Source: Prevotella sp. UBA6994 (lineage in GTDB: Bacteria > Bacteroidota > Bacteroidia > Bacteroidales > Bacteroidaceae). From it: a DNA stretch of 13,489 bases. Both the position numbers and the translations under genes were made by a program. Below are positions 1-7,046 of this stretch, piece by piece (the first letter of the stretch is position 1; each line of letters begins with the position of its first letter). The notes beneath the pieces are model-generated. The model saw only the letters and a list, made by a program, of their open reading frames with translations, was not told where the DNA came from and did no database searches. Location: positions 1-13,489 of the forward strand of contig DJXW01000039.1 of the NCBI GenBank assembly GCA_002449845.1, read 5' to 3'.

Positions 1-1255
1 CATTCTGCTCAAAGATGGGTGTTCCTGTAAAGCCAAACAGCTGAGAGTTTGGGAAGAACTCTTTAATGGCCTTGTGGTTCTCGCCAAACTGCGAACGATG
101 GCATTCGTCAAAGATAAACACCATACGCATATCTCTTACAGGAAGTAGACGTTTCTGATAGTTAGCGCGATTCTGCGGATCTAAGGCGATACCCAATTTC
201 TGAATGGTGGTCACAATAATCTTGTCAGAGTAATCTTCCGACAACATTCTGCGCACCAGCGCATCTGTATTGGTGTTCTCTTCCACACAACCCTCTTGGA
301 ACTTATTGAATTCCTCACGTGTCTGTCTGTCAAGGTCTTTACGATCCACCACAAACAGGCATTTGTCGATTTCGGGATTGTCTTTCAACAGCGTTGCAGC
401 CTTAAAAGATGTCAACGTCTTTCCACTACCCGTCGTATGCCAGATATAGCCGTTGCCACGATTTTCATTGATACAGTTTATGATAGCCTTTACAGCATAA
501 ATCTGATAAGGACGCATCATCAATATCTTCTGTTCGCTGGCAACAAGTACCATGTAACGGCTAATCATCTCACCCAACTTACATTTAGCCAAGAAGACAT
601 CAGAGAAGTCGTCAAGGTTGGTTATCTTCTTGTTCTTCTCGTCTGCCCATTGATAGACCGGCAAATAGTTCTCGGCAGCATTGAAATTGAAATGAGTCCT
701 GTTGTTGTTAGCAAAATAGTAGGTATTTGTCCTGTTGCTGACTATGAACATCTGCATGAAGCAGAGCAACGAATTAGTATATCCGTTACCAACATCATTC
801 TTATAGTCAACGATTTGCTGCATGGCACGACGAGGGCTGACATCAAGTGTCTTTAACTCTATTTGCACAAGGGGCAAGCCGTTAATCAACAATATCACAT
901 CATAACGATGCGAACTATAACGGGTGTTCATTCGCAACTGATTGATGACTTCATAGTCATTCTTGCACCAGTCCTTGATATTAACCAATGTATATTGAAG
1001 AGGTGTGCCGTCCTCACGCATAAACGTATTAATTTCACGCAATCTCTTGGAAGAGGCATAGACATCAGAATTAGTAAGTTCCTCCATCAATCGGGTAAAC
1101 TCAGCATCTGTCAAATGCACTTTGTTCAAAGCCTGAAATTTCTCCCTGAAATTACGCTCAAGACTCTGCCTGTCGTGAATATCATCACGATAGACATACT
1201 TCAAATCTGTTGTTAGTTTCTTTATGAAACTATTCTCTATATGGCTCTCTAACAC
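1..1255 (-). CDS. hsdR: Type I restriction endonuclease subunit R (HsdR), N-terminal part, cut by window edge
   Basis: HsdR is the motor and nuclease subunit of a type I restriction-modification complex; it translocates DNA using ATP and cleaves far from the recognition site. The minus-strand frame is open for 418 codons without a frameshift and runs off the left edge. A PD-(D/E)xK nuclease domain is visible: D119 in YDVILLING, E133 and K135 in IELK, and the associated QxxxY motif at Q147-Y151. The SF2 helicase motor follows, with Walker A TTGSGKT (274-280), motif II DECH (383-386) and motif III-like FTGTP (409-413). A GTG start at 1255 is chosen because no in-frame ATG lies between it and the promoter -7 element about 22 bases upstream; the N-terminus is then MLESHIENSF. 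hsdM and hsdS are not in the window; they would lie beyond the left edge or elsewhere. The family call is firm, the exact start moderate. Confidence 0.95.
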   Translation of the reverse strand, partial: MLESHIENSFIKKLTTDLKYVYRDDIHDRQSLERNFREKFQALNKVHLTDAEFTRLMEELTNSDVYASSKRLREINTFMREDGTPLQYTLVNIKDWCKNDYEVINQLRMNTRYSSHRYDVILLINGLPLVQIELKTLDVSPRRAMQQIVDYKNDVGNGYTNSLLCFMQMFIVSNRTNTYYFANNNRTHFNFNAAENYLPVYQWADEKNKKITNLDDFSDVFLAKCKLGEMISRYMVLVASEQKILMMRPYQIYAVKAIINCINENRGNGYIWHTTGSGKTLTSFKAATLLKDNPEIDKCLFVVDRKDLDRQTREEFNKFQEGCVEENTNTDALVRRMLSEDYSDKIIVTTIQKLGIALDPQNRANYQKRLLPVRDMRMVFIFDECHRSQFGENHKAIKEFFPNSQLFGFTGTPIFEQN

Positions 1256-1277
1256 GGCTAAATGATTATTAACTTTG

Positions 1278-1285
1278 CAAAGATA
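1278..1285 (-). promoter_or_regulatory. Predicted promoter -7 element of hsdR
   Basis: The minus strand reads TATCTTTG, a match to the Bacteroidetes sigma-A -7 consensus TAnnTTTG, 22 bases before the GTG start. No convincing -33 TTG is seen; the upstream sequence is nearly all A and T. The implied leader is very short (about 15 bases). Confidence 0.65.
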
Positions 1286-1523
1286 GTGATTTTTATTTAT
1301 TAATTGTTTATTATTAGCTTTTAATTTGACCATCAGGTTTTAAGATTTATTTGTTTCTTTCTTTTGCTTTGTCTTGTAATTTCGCAATTTAGCCCCAAAT
1401 TCCAGCCGTTTTTTCAAAATGTTTTGGATGTGGGACGAAATAATGAAAAATGGAGGGGTTTTGTTAATTGGTTGATAATCAGGCAATTTTCTATTTCTGA
1501 TGATTGTGAAGAGCGATAAAAGG

Positions 1524-1548
1524 CATGGATTTTCTTCAAAAAGCCATG
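1524..1548. repeat. Imperfect hairpin
   Basis: CATGG at 1524-1528 pairs with CCATG at 1544-1548, and inside it TTTT pairs with AAAA around a cttc loop, with one to two unpaired bases between the two stems. No T-run follows on the plus strand that would make it an obvious terminator for an identified gene. From memory, similar CATGG/CCATG intergenic hairpins recur in Prevotella genomes, but I have not verified this. Confidence 0.4.
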
Positions 1549-1559
1549 TTTTTGAGGTT

Positions 1560-1644
1560 CGTAAAGCATTATTATAGCACTCGTAACGTTATTAGTTACG
1601 GTCGTAACATATTACTTTAGCGTCATAACTCATTATATTTTTCT
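1560..1644 (+). repeat. Four degenerate direct repeats with 21-22 bp period
   Basis: Repeat starts fall at 1560 (CGTAAAGCATTATTA), 1582 (CGTAACGTTATTA), 1603 (CGTAACATATTA) and 1624 (CATAACTCATTA), a spacing of 22, 21 and 21 bases. Each has a CRTAAM box followed after 2-3 bases by ATTA. The second copy also forms an inverted repeat, CGTAAC 1582-1587 with GTTACG 1595-1600. Two-helical-turn spacing would place all boxes on one face of the DNA, as in a regulator-binding array or iterons. Confidence 0.6.
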
Positions 1645-1860
1645 GGAAAAAGAGATATTTGAGGACTTTTAACCCATTCTTTTGCTTCTTTATTTCTAAA
1701 TGGCAAGAAAATCAAGACAAGATTTTGTAAGGATGTTTGAGACGGAATTTATAAAGAATGAAGTATATCTTTTTCCAACATTGTCCATTTTTTTTGAAAA
1801 AAGTGCATTTTCTTGATTTAGGTTAAAGATTACATGAAAAAGAGCAGATAATGGCGAGAA

Positions 1861-1895
1861 TTTGATTCGTGGTGTTGGGAAAATACCTACCTTTG
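1861..1895 (+). promoter_or_regulatory. Predicted promoter of the outer-membrane protein gene
   Basis: TACCTTTG at 1888-1895 matches the -7 consensus TAnnTTTG. A TTTG at 1861-1864 is the best -33 candidate, with a slightly long gap of 23 bases. The transcript would have a leader of roughly 60 bases before the ATG at 1963, ending in an A-rich stretch with a weak ribosome site (aggtaaag). Confidence 0.65.
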
Positions 1896-1962
1896 CAGCG
1901 CAAAACAGAACTTTTAAAGTTTTTAGGATAATAACATTATTAAAATTTAAAAAGGTAAAGAG

Positions 1963-2508
1963 ATGAAAAAAGTAATGATGACATTGGTTGCTGCCATGTT
2001 GACAGTAGCTGCAAGCGCACAAGTTTACGTAGGTGGTTCACTTGGTATCGGTAGCGTAAAGCTCGGTAGTAATGATGCTGAGACAACTTTCAAGATTGTA
2101 CCTGAAGTAGGTTATAATATCAACGACGAGTGGGCTGTAGGTCTCGCCATCGGTTATCAACAAGGTGCTTGTACACTTGGAAAAGGTGAATATGCACAGA
2201 ACGTAGATGCTAAGGTGTTCGGTGTGAGCCCATACGTTCGTAATACATTCCTCCGCACCAAGTACGTGAACGTGTTCGTAGATGGTGGTTTAGGCTATGA
2301 GAACATTAAGGATCATGGTAACAACTTCATGGTAGGTTTGAAGCCAGGTGTAGCCGTGAACTTCAACGACAAGCTGAGCTTTGTAGCACACATCGGTTTC
2401 ATTGGATACGAGACATTCAGTCCTAAGGGTGATGGTAAGTCAAGTAACACCGTAGGTGTTGACTTGGACGGAAACAACATCACATTCGGTCTTTATTGGA
2501 ATTTCTAA
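1963..2508 (+). CDS. Small outer-membrane beta-barrel protein (porin-like family)
   Basis: This 181-residue protein is probably an outer-membrane barrel. Residues 1-19 form a signal peptide (MKKV, a hydrophobic stretch, then ASA before Q20). The mature part alternates aromatic/glycine-rich beta strands with polar loops, for example YVGGSLGIG near 22-30, VGYNINDEWAVGLAIGYQ at 49-66, and NVFVDGGLGYE at 103-113. It ends in a C-terminal phenylalanine (LYWNF), the usual BAM-recognition ending of barrel proteins. Size and strand pattern suit an eight-stranded barrel of the OmpA/OMP_b-brl type in Bacteroidetes. Substrate or partner cannot be told from sequence. It is a single-gene unit, with its own promoter upstream and a strong terminator 32 bases after the stop. 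Sure of the class, unsure of the role. Confidence 0.85.
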   Translation: MKKVMMTLVAAMLTVAASAQVYVGGSLGIGSVKLGSNDAETTFKIVPEVGYNINDEWAVGLAIGYQQGACTLGKGEYAQNVDAKVFGVSPYVRNTFLRTKYVNVFVDGGLGYENIKDHGNNFMVGLKPGVAVNFNDKLSFVAHIGFIGYETFSPKGDGKSSNTVGVDLDGNNITFGLYWNF

Positions 2509-2540
2509 TCATTATTGATTACAAAAGAATACAACAGCGG

Positions 2541-2575
2541 GTGTGCTTTGCCGAAAGGCAGAGCACACTTTTTTT
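2541..2575 (+). terminator. Intrinsic terminator after the outer-membrane protein gene
   Basis: Stem 2541-2552 (GTGTGCTTTGCC) pairs along its whole length, with one G-T wobble, with 2557-2568 (GGCAGAGCACAC) around a GAAA tetraloop. Seven T follow at 2569-2575. This isolates the barrel gene from the ATPase operon downstream. Confidence 0.95.
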
Positions 2576-2650
2576 ATTGGCAATAATATACAAATGACAC
2601 ATATTTCTTCTTTCTGATTGTCATTTCTCGAATAAATATGAGACTCCTTG

Positions 2651-2681
2651 TTGCCTTTCTCGATAAAAATATTTATCTTTG
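2651..2681 (+). promoter_or_regulatory. Predicted promoter of the ATPase/DUF4435 operon
   Basis: TTG at 2651-2653 (-33) and TATCTTTG at 2674-2681 (-7) are separated by 20 bases, a good Bacteroidetes sigma-A promoter. It ends 20 bases before the ATG at 2702. It also overlaps a possible upstream TTG start at 2648, which makes that longer reading unlikely. Confidence 0.8.
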
Positions 2682-2701
2682 TCGCATCAAAACTTAATAC
2701 C

Positions 2702-3526
2702 ATGCAAAAGTACGTAGAATACATCAAGCAAATAGAGATTGATTCCCTGTGGAGCGGAAAGCGCCATGTGCTCTGGAATCTCAATCGTCAGGTGAATATT
2801 CTCAGTGGTGTGAATGGAGTGGGAAAGAGCACCATCTTGAACAAAGTGGTAAAAGGATTGTTGCAAGGTGGGGATATCCACAATAACATGATGCAGGGCG
2901 TGCGCTTGGCTGTTTATCCGGAAGATGCCAATCGAATCAGGTTTGACATCATCCGCTCTTTCGACCGTCCGTTACTGAATATGGAGAGTGTGACGAAGAT
3001 GGATTTGAGCCTTGCCACCGAACTGGATTGGCAGTTGTTCCAGCTCCAACGACAATACCTCGACTATCAGGTGAACGTGGGAAACAGGATTATCACCGTG
3101 TTGCAGAGTGGAGATCCCGATGCGTCAGAGCAAGCCAAGGAAATCAGTAAGCCCAAGAAACGATTCCAGGACATCATGGATAAGTTGTTTTCGGAAACGG
3201 GAAAGAAGATTATCCGTACTGAGAATGAGATTCGTTTTACACAGATGGGCGAGACGTTGGTGCCCTATCAGTTGTCGAGTGGCGAGAAACAAATCCTTGC
3301 CATCATGCTTACCGTGCTGGTGGAAGACAACAAACACTACGTGCTTTTCATGGATGAGCCAGAGGTGAGCTTGCACGTGGACTGGCAGCAGCAGCTCATC
3401 GACTTGGTTTTGGAGCTTAACCCCAACGTACAAATCATCTTGACTACCCACAGTCCTGCCGTCATCATGAACGGATGGTTGGACAACGTGACCGAGGTGA
3501 CCGACATTACCGATAATATGGATTAG
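2702..3526 (+). CDS. Compact ABC-type AAA ATPase (AriA/OLD-like), partner of the DUF4435 protein
   Basis: A 274-residue soluble ATPase of the SMC/ABC-like AAA class found in OLD, PARIS (AriA) and related defence modules. Visible motifs: Walker A GVNGVGKST (36-44), ABC signature LSSGEKQ (191-197), Walker B VLFMDEP with D218/E219, D-loop SLH (223-225), and switch histidine H250 in LTTHSP. The region between Walker A and the signature (about 60-185) is short, so there is no long coiled-coil or zinc-hook arm. The ATG at 2702 is preferred over an in-frame TTG at 2648 because the promoter lies across that upstream start. The DUF4435 gene begins 15 bases after the stop, so the two are surely co-transcribed and probably form a complex. 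AriA proteins of described PARIS systems are, as I recall, longer, so this may be a minimal relative or a housekeeping paralogue. ATPase call firm, defence role inferred. Confidence 0.88.
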   Translation: MQKYVEYIKQIEIDSLWSGKRHVLWNLNRQVNILSGVNGVGKSTILNKVVKGLLQGGDIHNNMMQGVRLAVYPEDANRIRFDIIRSFDRPLLNMESVTKMDLSLATELDWQLFQLQRQYLDYQVNVGNRIITVLQSGDPDASEQAKEISKPKKRFQDIMDKLFSETGKKIIRTENEIRFTQMGETLVPYQLSSGEKQILAIMLTVLVEDNKHYVLFMDEPEVSLHVDWQQQLIDLVLELNPNVQIILTTHSPAVIMNGWLDNVTEVTDITDNMD

Positions 3527-3541
3527 GAAAAGAGTGGATGG

Positions 3542-4600
3542 ATGAGTAAGAATTTAAAGGACAACTTATCGTCAAAATACTTTGAGGCAGCCAACAAACT
3601 CAACTCGAAGTCATCACGCAGTAGGATAGTGGCTTACGTGGAGAGTTACGACGACGTGTTCTTTTGGCGGTCGGTGCTCAGTAGGTTTGAGAATGAGGAA
3701 CGATTCTTCGAGGTGATGCTTCCATCGCATGATTTGAAGTTGGAGCGTGGGAAGAAAGCGGTGCTCATGAACCTGCTGTCAAAGAAGGTGGGAGAGAACA
3801 TGATAGCCTGCGTGGATGCTGATTACGACTTCCTCATCCAGGGAAGAACGTCGGCTTCGAAAGAGGTGGTGTCCAATCCTTTCATCTTTCACACCTACGC
3901 TTACTCCATCGAGAATCTGCAATGCTACGGTCCGTCGTTGCACGATGTGTGCGTGGCAGTGACGCTCAACGACCATGCCATCTTCGACATGAACGAGTTC
4001 TTGCGGCAATATTCCATCGCCATCTTCCCCTTGTTTGTATGGAGCATTTGGTATTACCGCATATCAGAATACAAGGATTTCAGCATTACCGACTTTAACA
4101 GGGTGATAGAGATTGGCAATTTTGTCATCGAGAATGCCGACGACATTATTTCTCGCGTAAGACACAAGGTAGCACACAAGGTGAAGCAACTGCAACAAAA
4201 AAATCCCAATGCCAAGGAGAGCTACCTGAAGCTGAAACAAGAATTGAAGAGAATGGGTGTCAGTGCCGACAACACATATTTATATATACAGGGGCACCAA
4301 CTGTTTGACAAGGTGGTGGTGCCGATGATGAAAAAGGTGTGCGACCGACTGGTGCGTGAGCGTGAAAGGGAGATACAAAAGCAGAGTATGCACAACACGC
4401 AATACAGAAATGAAATGTCGTGCTACACGAAGAGTGTGGAAGACCTCACGAGTATCCTCAAGAGAAACGTAGGGTATATGCGGTCGGTACCGTTCCTTCA
4501 TATCGTGAACGACGTGGAACAGTTCTTGAAGAAGAATGAAGAGAAGAAGCAGATGGGTGAAGAAAAAGACAACCCATCCGCCCAAAAGAATCAAACGTAA
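3542..4600 (+). CDS. DUF4435 protein with TOPRIM-like core (AriB-like candidate effector)
   Basis: A 352-residue cytoplasmic protein. The N-terminal part has the layout of a DUF4435/TOPRIM-like fold: a strand ending in YVES with E34, then DDVFFW (37-42); a second strand, MIACVDADYD, with D92 and D94; and YSIENL with E124/N125. These are the positions where TOPRIM nucleases of the OLD/AriB type carry metal ligands. The middle (about 155-215) is hydrophobic then helical; the C-terminal third is Lys/Glu-rich and helical (215-345), ending in a polar tail. It follows the ATPase gene by 15 bases. In PARIS, AriB (DUF4435) is released by its ATPase partner AriA to act as a toxic nuclease when phage anti-restriction proteins are sensed; whether this protein does so is inference. 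Its last 10 bases overlap the end of manA on the other strand. Confidence 0.82.
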   Translation: MSKNLKDNLSSKYFEAANKLNSKSSRSRIVAYVESYDDVFFWRSVLSRFENEERFFEVMLPSHDLKLERGKKAVLMNLLSKKVGENMIACVDADYDFLIQGRTSASKEVVSNPFIFHTYAYSIENLQCYGPSLHDVCVAVTLNDHAIFDMNEFLRQYSIAIFPLFVWSIWYYRISEYKDFSITDFNRVIEIGNFVIENADDIISRVRHKVAHKVKQLQQKNPNAKESYLKLKQELKRMGVSADNTYLYIQGHQLFDKVVVPMMKKVCDRLVREREREIQKQSMHNTQYRNEMSCYTKSVEDLTSILKRNVGYMRSVPFLHIVNDVEQFLKKNEEKKQMGEEKDNPSAQKNQT

Positions 4601-5553
4601 GTTTCTAAGAATTTGATGTCTCCTTCAATATCGAGACATTGAGTGGTGGCTGGAATCAAGATGGTTTCGCCAGCTTTCAGTGTCGTTTCGTTTCCCTCAT
4701 TGTCCTTGATAGATGCTTCTCCTTTCATGCCAATGAGAATCACGAAGCTGTCCAATTCAGAATAATCAATGGTCATGGGTTCGTCTAAATCGTAAACCGA
4801 TGTAGTGAAATACGGACATTCCACGAGCGATACTCCACGGTTGGGTTGTGGCGTGTAAGCGGTACGATAGTCATTCTCCACATGATAGTCGATGCTCTCG
4901 GCAGCCAGTTGGGTATGCAGTTCACGATAGTTGCCGTTCTTGTCCTTTCGCTTGAAGTCGTAGATACGATAGGTCACGTCGCTCGTTTGTTGTATCTCTG
5001 CCAAGAAACAACCACTGCCAATGGCGTGAATCCTGCCCGCAGGCAAGAAGAATACGTCTCCCTCTTTCACCTCATATTGAGCCAATGCGTCGCAGATGGT
5101 ATCGTCTTCCACCATTTGCTTGTATTCGTCGGGTGTGATTTGTCGTTTCAGTCCACTGTATAATTGTGCGCCTGGCTCAGAGTTCATGATGTACCACATC
5201 TCCGTTTTCCCACGCTCCTTACCTTGTCGGTGAGCGATCTCGTCGGTGGGATGCACTTGGATGGAGAGGTCTTGGCGAGCGTCGATGAACTTGATGAGCA
5301 AGGGAAACTCTGTTCCGAAGCGATTGAAATTGGCTTGTCCCACCAACTTCTCTTTCATCTGCTCTACCAATGCGTTGAGGTGAAGACCCTTATACGCACC
5401 GTTAGCCACGATGGTCTCATTGCCTGGAACGCCACTGATCTCCCAGCTCTCGCCCACGTTGTCTATATGTTCGTTGATATGTTTGAAGGGGATAATCTTG
5501 TCTCCTCCCCAGAGTGTTTGTTTCAGTAATGACTTGAATTTAATAGGTTCCAT
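4591..5553 (-). CDS. manA: Class I mannose-6-phosphate isomerase
   Basis: Interconverts fructose-6-phosphate and mannose-6-phosphate, the entry to GDP-mannose and GDP-fucose for surface glycans or to mannose catabolism. It has 320 residues, the size of the short bacterial type I enzymes such as Bacillus ManA. Zinc ligands are visible: Q99 and H101 in IQVHPTD, E118 in KTEMWY, and H176 in LPAGRIHAIGSG. The probable catalytic arginine is R196 in TYRIYDF. A C-terminal cupin-like region (about 245-320) completes the fold. It is the last gene of the dxs-trkA-trkH-manA operon, starting 35 bases after the trkH stop. Its TGA stop lies inside the 3' end of the convergent DUF4435 gene (10-base overlap), and no intrinsic terminator is visible past the stop. 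High confidence. Confidence 0.95.
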   Translation of the reverse strand: MEPIKFKSLLKQTLWGGDKIIPFKHINEHIDNVGESWEISGVPGNETIVANGAYKGLHLNALVEQMKEKLVGQANFNRFGTEFPLLIKFIDARQDLSIQVHPTDEIAHRQGKERGKTEMWYIMNSEPGAQLYSGLKRQITPDEYKQMVEDDTICDALAQYEVKEGDVFFLPAGRIHAIGSGCFLAEIQQTSDVTYRIYDFKRKDKNGNYRELHTQLAAESIDYHVENDYRTAYTPQPNRGVSLVECPYFTTSVYDLDEPMTIDYSELDSFVILIGMKGEASIKDNEGNETTLKAGETILIPATTQCLDIEGDIKFLETYV

Positions 5554-5588
5554 ATATGGTGTATTTGATGACTTGTGAGAAAACGATG

Positions 5589-7046
5589 TTAATTATCTTT
5601 CCAGAAAGCAGACGTGAACAACACGAGTACGGTGAATATTTCAAGACGACCCATCAACATCAGTCCTGACAAGAGCCACTTCACCGTGTCGGGAAGAATG
5701 CCCCACGACATGGTAGGACCAATCTCCAATCCCAACGTTGGACCCACGTTGCCGGCGCAACTAAGCGCAATGGTAATGGAGTTGGTGCTGTCAACGCCCA
5801 TGAGTATCATGCTGAAATACGTGAAGAGACATAATGTCATGTAGGCGGTGAGAAAAGCCAACAACGTTACTTGGTTGGAATAAGGCACGTTGCTGTCGTT
5901 CACCTTGACGGGCAATACTGCTCTGGGGTGTAAGATGCGCCTCATCTCATTCTTCAAAATGGTGATAACCATCACGGAACGAATGCACTTGAAACCTCCG
6001 CTCGTGGAACCTGAACATGCTCCCAAGAACATGCAGATGCTCAGGATTACCCATGTGATATGATGCCATTGGGCTGGGTCGTCGTTGAGGATTCCCGTAG
6101 TGGTGATGAATGAAGTCACCTGGAACAGACTTACGCGGATGGCATCTGACCAATGGTAACCATTGTCACGAATGAGAAGAATGCTGATGGAAATGGTGGC
6201 TATCAGTACGACGACGATGTACAGTCGAAACTCCTCGTTCTTAAAGAATTGCTTGAGTCTGCCCTTAACCAAAGTAACATAGAGCAAGGTGAAACTCGTT
6301 CCGGAAAGAAACATGAAGATGATAGCCGTGTAGTCGATATAGGGATTGTGGAAATATCCCGTGCTTGCATTGTGGGTAGAGAATCCACCTGTGGCGGTGG
6401 TAGTCATGGCGTAGTTGAGGCTGTCGAAAAGATCCATACCCGCCAAGTAATAACACACGGCACATTCGATGGTCAGCATCGAGTAGATACTCCAAATCCA
6501 CTTTGCCGTAGTGCCCAGTCGTGGGTGCATCTTCGCACGGATGGGTCCCGTAGCTTCGGCAGAGAATACTTTCACGTTGCCTCCCACGAGTGAGGGAATG
6601 ATGGCAATCGTAAAAAAGACGATTCCCAAACCGCCAATCCATTGAGTCATGGTGCGCCAAAACAGCAGGGCGTGAGGAAGACTTTCCACATCGTCGAGAA
6701 TACTACACCCCGTAGTGGTAAAGCCTGAGATGGTCTCGAAATAGGCATTGGTGAAATTGGTGATATAGCCGCTGATCATGAAAGGGAAGGAACCAAACAG
6801 ACTGAAGATGATCCACGTGAGCGTCACCAAGAGGTATGCTTCACGTCTTCCTAACGAGTTGTCTGCATCACGCCCAATGTATTTGAACGCTATACCGCCC
6901 ATGATGGTGAGGATAACCGAAATGATGAAAGCCAGCGAATCATCCTCACCCAAATATAATGATAATCCCATACACCCCGACATGACCGCTGCCTCGATGA
7001 AAAGCAGTGTGCCAATGATCTTGTGTATGATTTTCAGGTTGAGCAT
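5589..7046 (-). CDS. trkH: Trk potassium uptake protein, channel-like subunit TrkH
   Basis: Inner-membrane potassium-translocating subunit of the Trk system. The 485 residues are almost entirely hydrophobic helices, and the four pore loops typical of the SKT family can be placed: SGFTTTG (107-113), TTTATGG (215-221), SFITTTG (312-318) and AGNVGP (431-436), each giving its filter glycine. The conserved block QWIGGLGIVFF at 135-145 and the loop AEATGP at 163-168 are also characteristic. Length matches the usual 480-490 residues. Its ATG shares one base with the TAA of trkA (TAATG), which points to translational coupling and matched amounts of TrkH and its gating ring. High confidence. Confidence 0.97.
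   Translation of the reverse strand: MLNLKIIHKIIGTLLFIEAAVMSGCMGLSLYLGEDDSLAFIISVILTIMGGIAFKYIGRDADNSLGRREAYLLVTLTWIIFSLFGSFPFMISGYITNFTNAYFETISGFTTTGCSILDDVESLPHALLFWRTMTQWIGGLGIVFFTIAIIPSLVGGNVKVFSAEATGPIRAKMHPRLGTTAKWIWSIYSMLTIECAVCYYLAGMDLFDSLNYAMTTTATGGFSTHNASTGYFHNPYIDYTAIIFMFLSGTSFTLLYVTLVKGRLKQFFKNEEFRLYIVVVLIATISISILLIRDNGYHWSDAIRVSLFQVTSFITTTGILNDDPAQWHHITWVILSICMFLGACSGSTSGGFKCIRSVMVITILKNEMRRILHPRAVLPVKVNDSNVPYSNQVTLLAFLTAYMTLCLFTYFSMILMGVDSTNSITIALSCAGNVGPTLGLEIGPTMSWGILPDTVKWLLSGLMLMGRLEIFTVLVLFTSAFWKDN

Larger units (their letters stand above)
1256..1962. other. Gene-free AT-rich intergenic region between divergent hsdR and outer-membrane protein genes
   Basis: About 700 bases separate two divergently transcribed genes. 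I see promoters at each end, an imperfect hairpin at 1524-1548 and four phased direct repeats at 1560-1644. The only long frame here (minus, 1696-2022) overlaps the start of the next gene and has no family character, so I do not call it. No RNA gene or transposase remnant is recognised between 1300 and 1520. Confidence 0.6.

Noticed and set aside
296..1216. Plus-strand frames at 296-856 and 863-1216
   Set aside because: They are antisense shadows of hsdR, whose minus frame shows clear nuclease and helicase motifs throughout.
1560..1644. CRISPR array
   Set aside because: The repeats are degenerate, 12-15 bases long with almost no spacers, and no cas gene is present.
1696..2022. Minus-strand 108-residue frame
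   Set aside because: It overlaps the start and signal peptide of the outer-membrane protein gene and its promoter, and its translation has no family or signal character.
2648..2701. TTG start extending the ATPase by 18 residues
   Set aside because: The -33 and -7 promoter elements at 2651-2681 lie across this extension, and the extra residues have no family character; ATG at 2702 fits the leader spacing.
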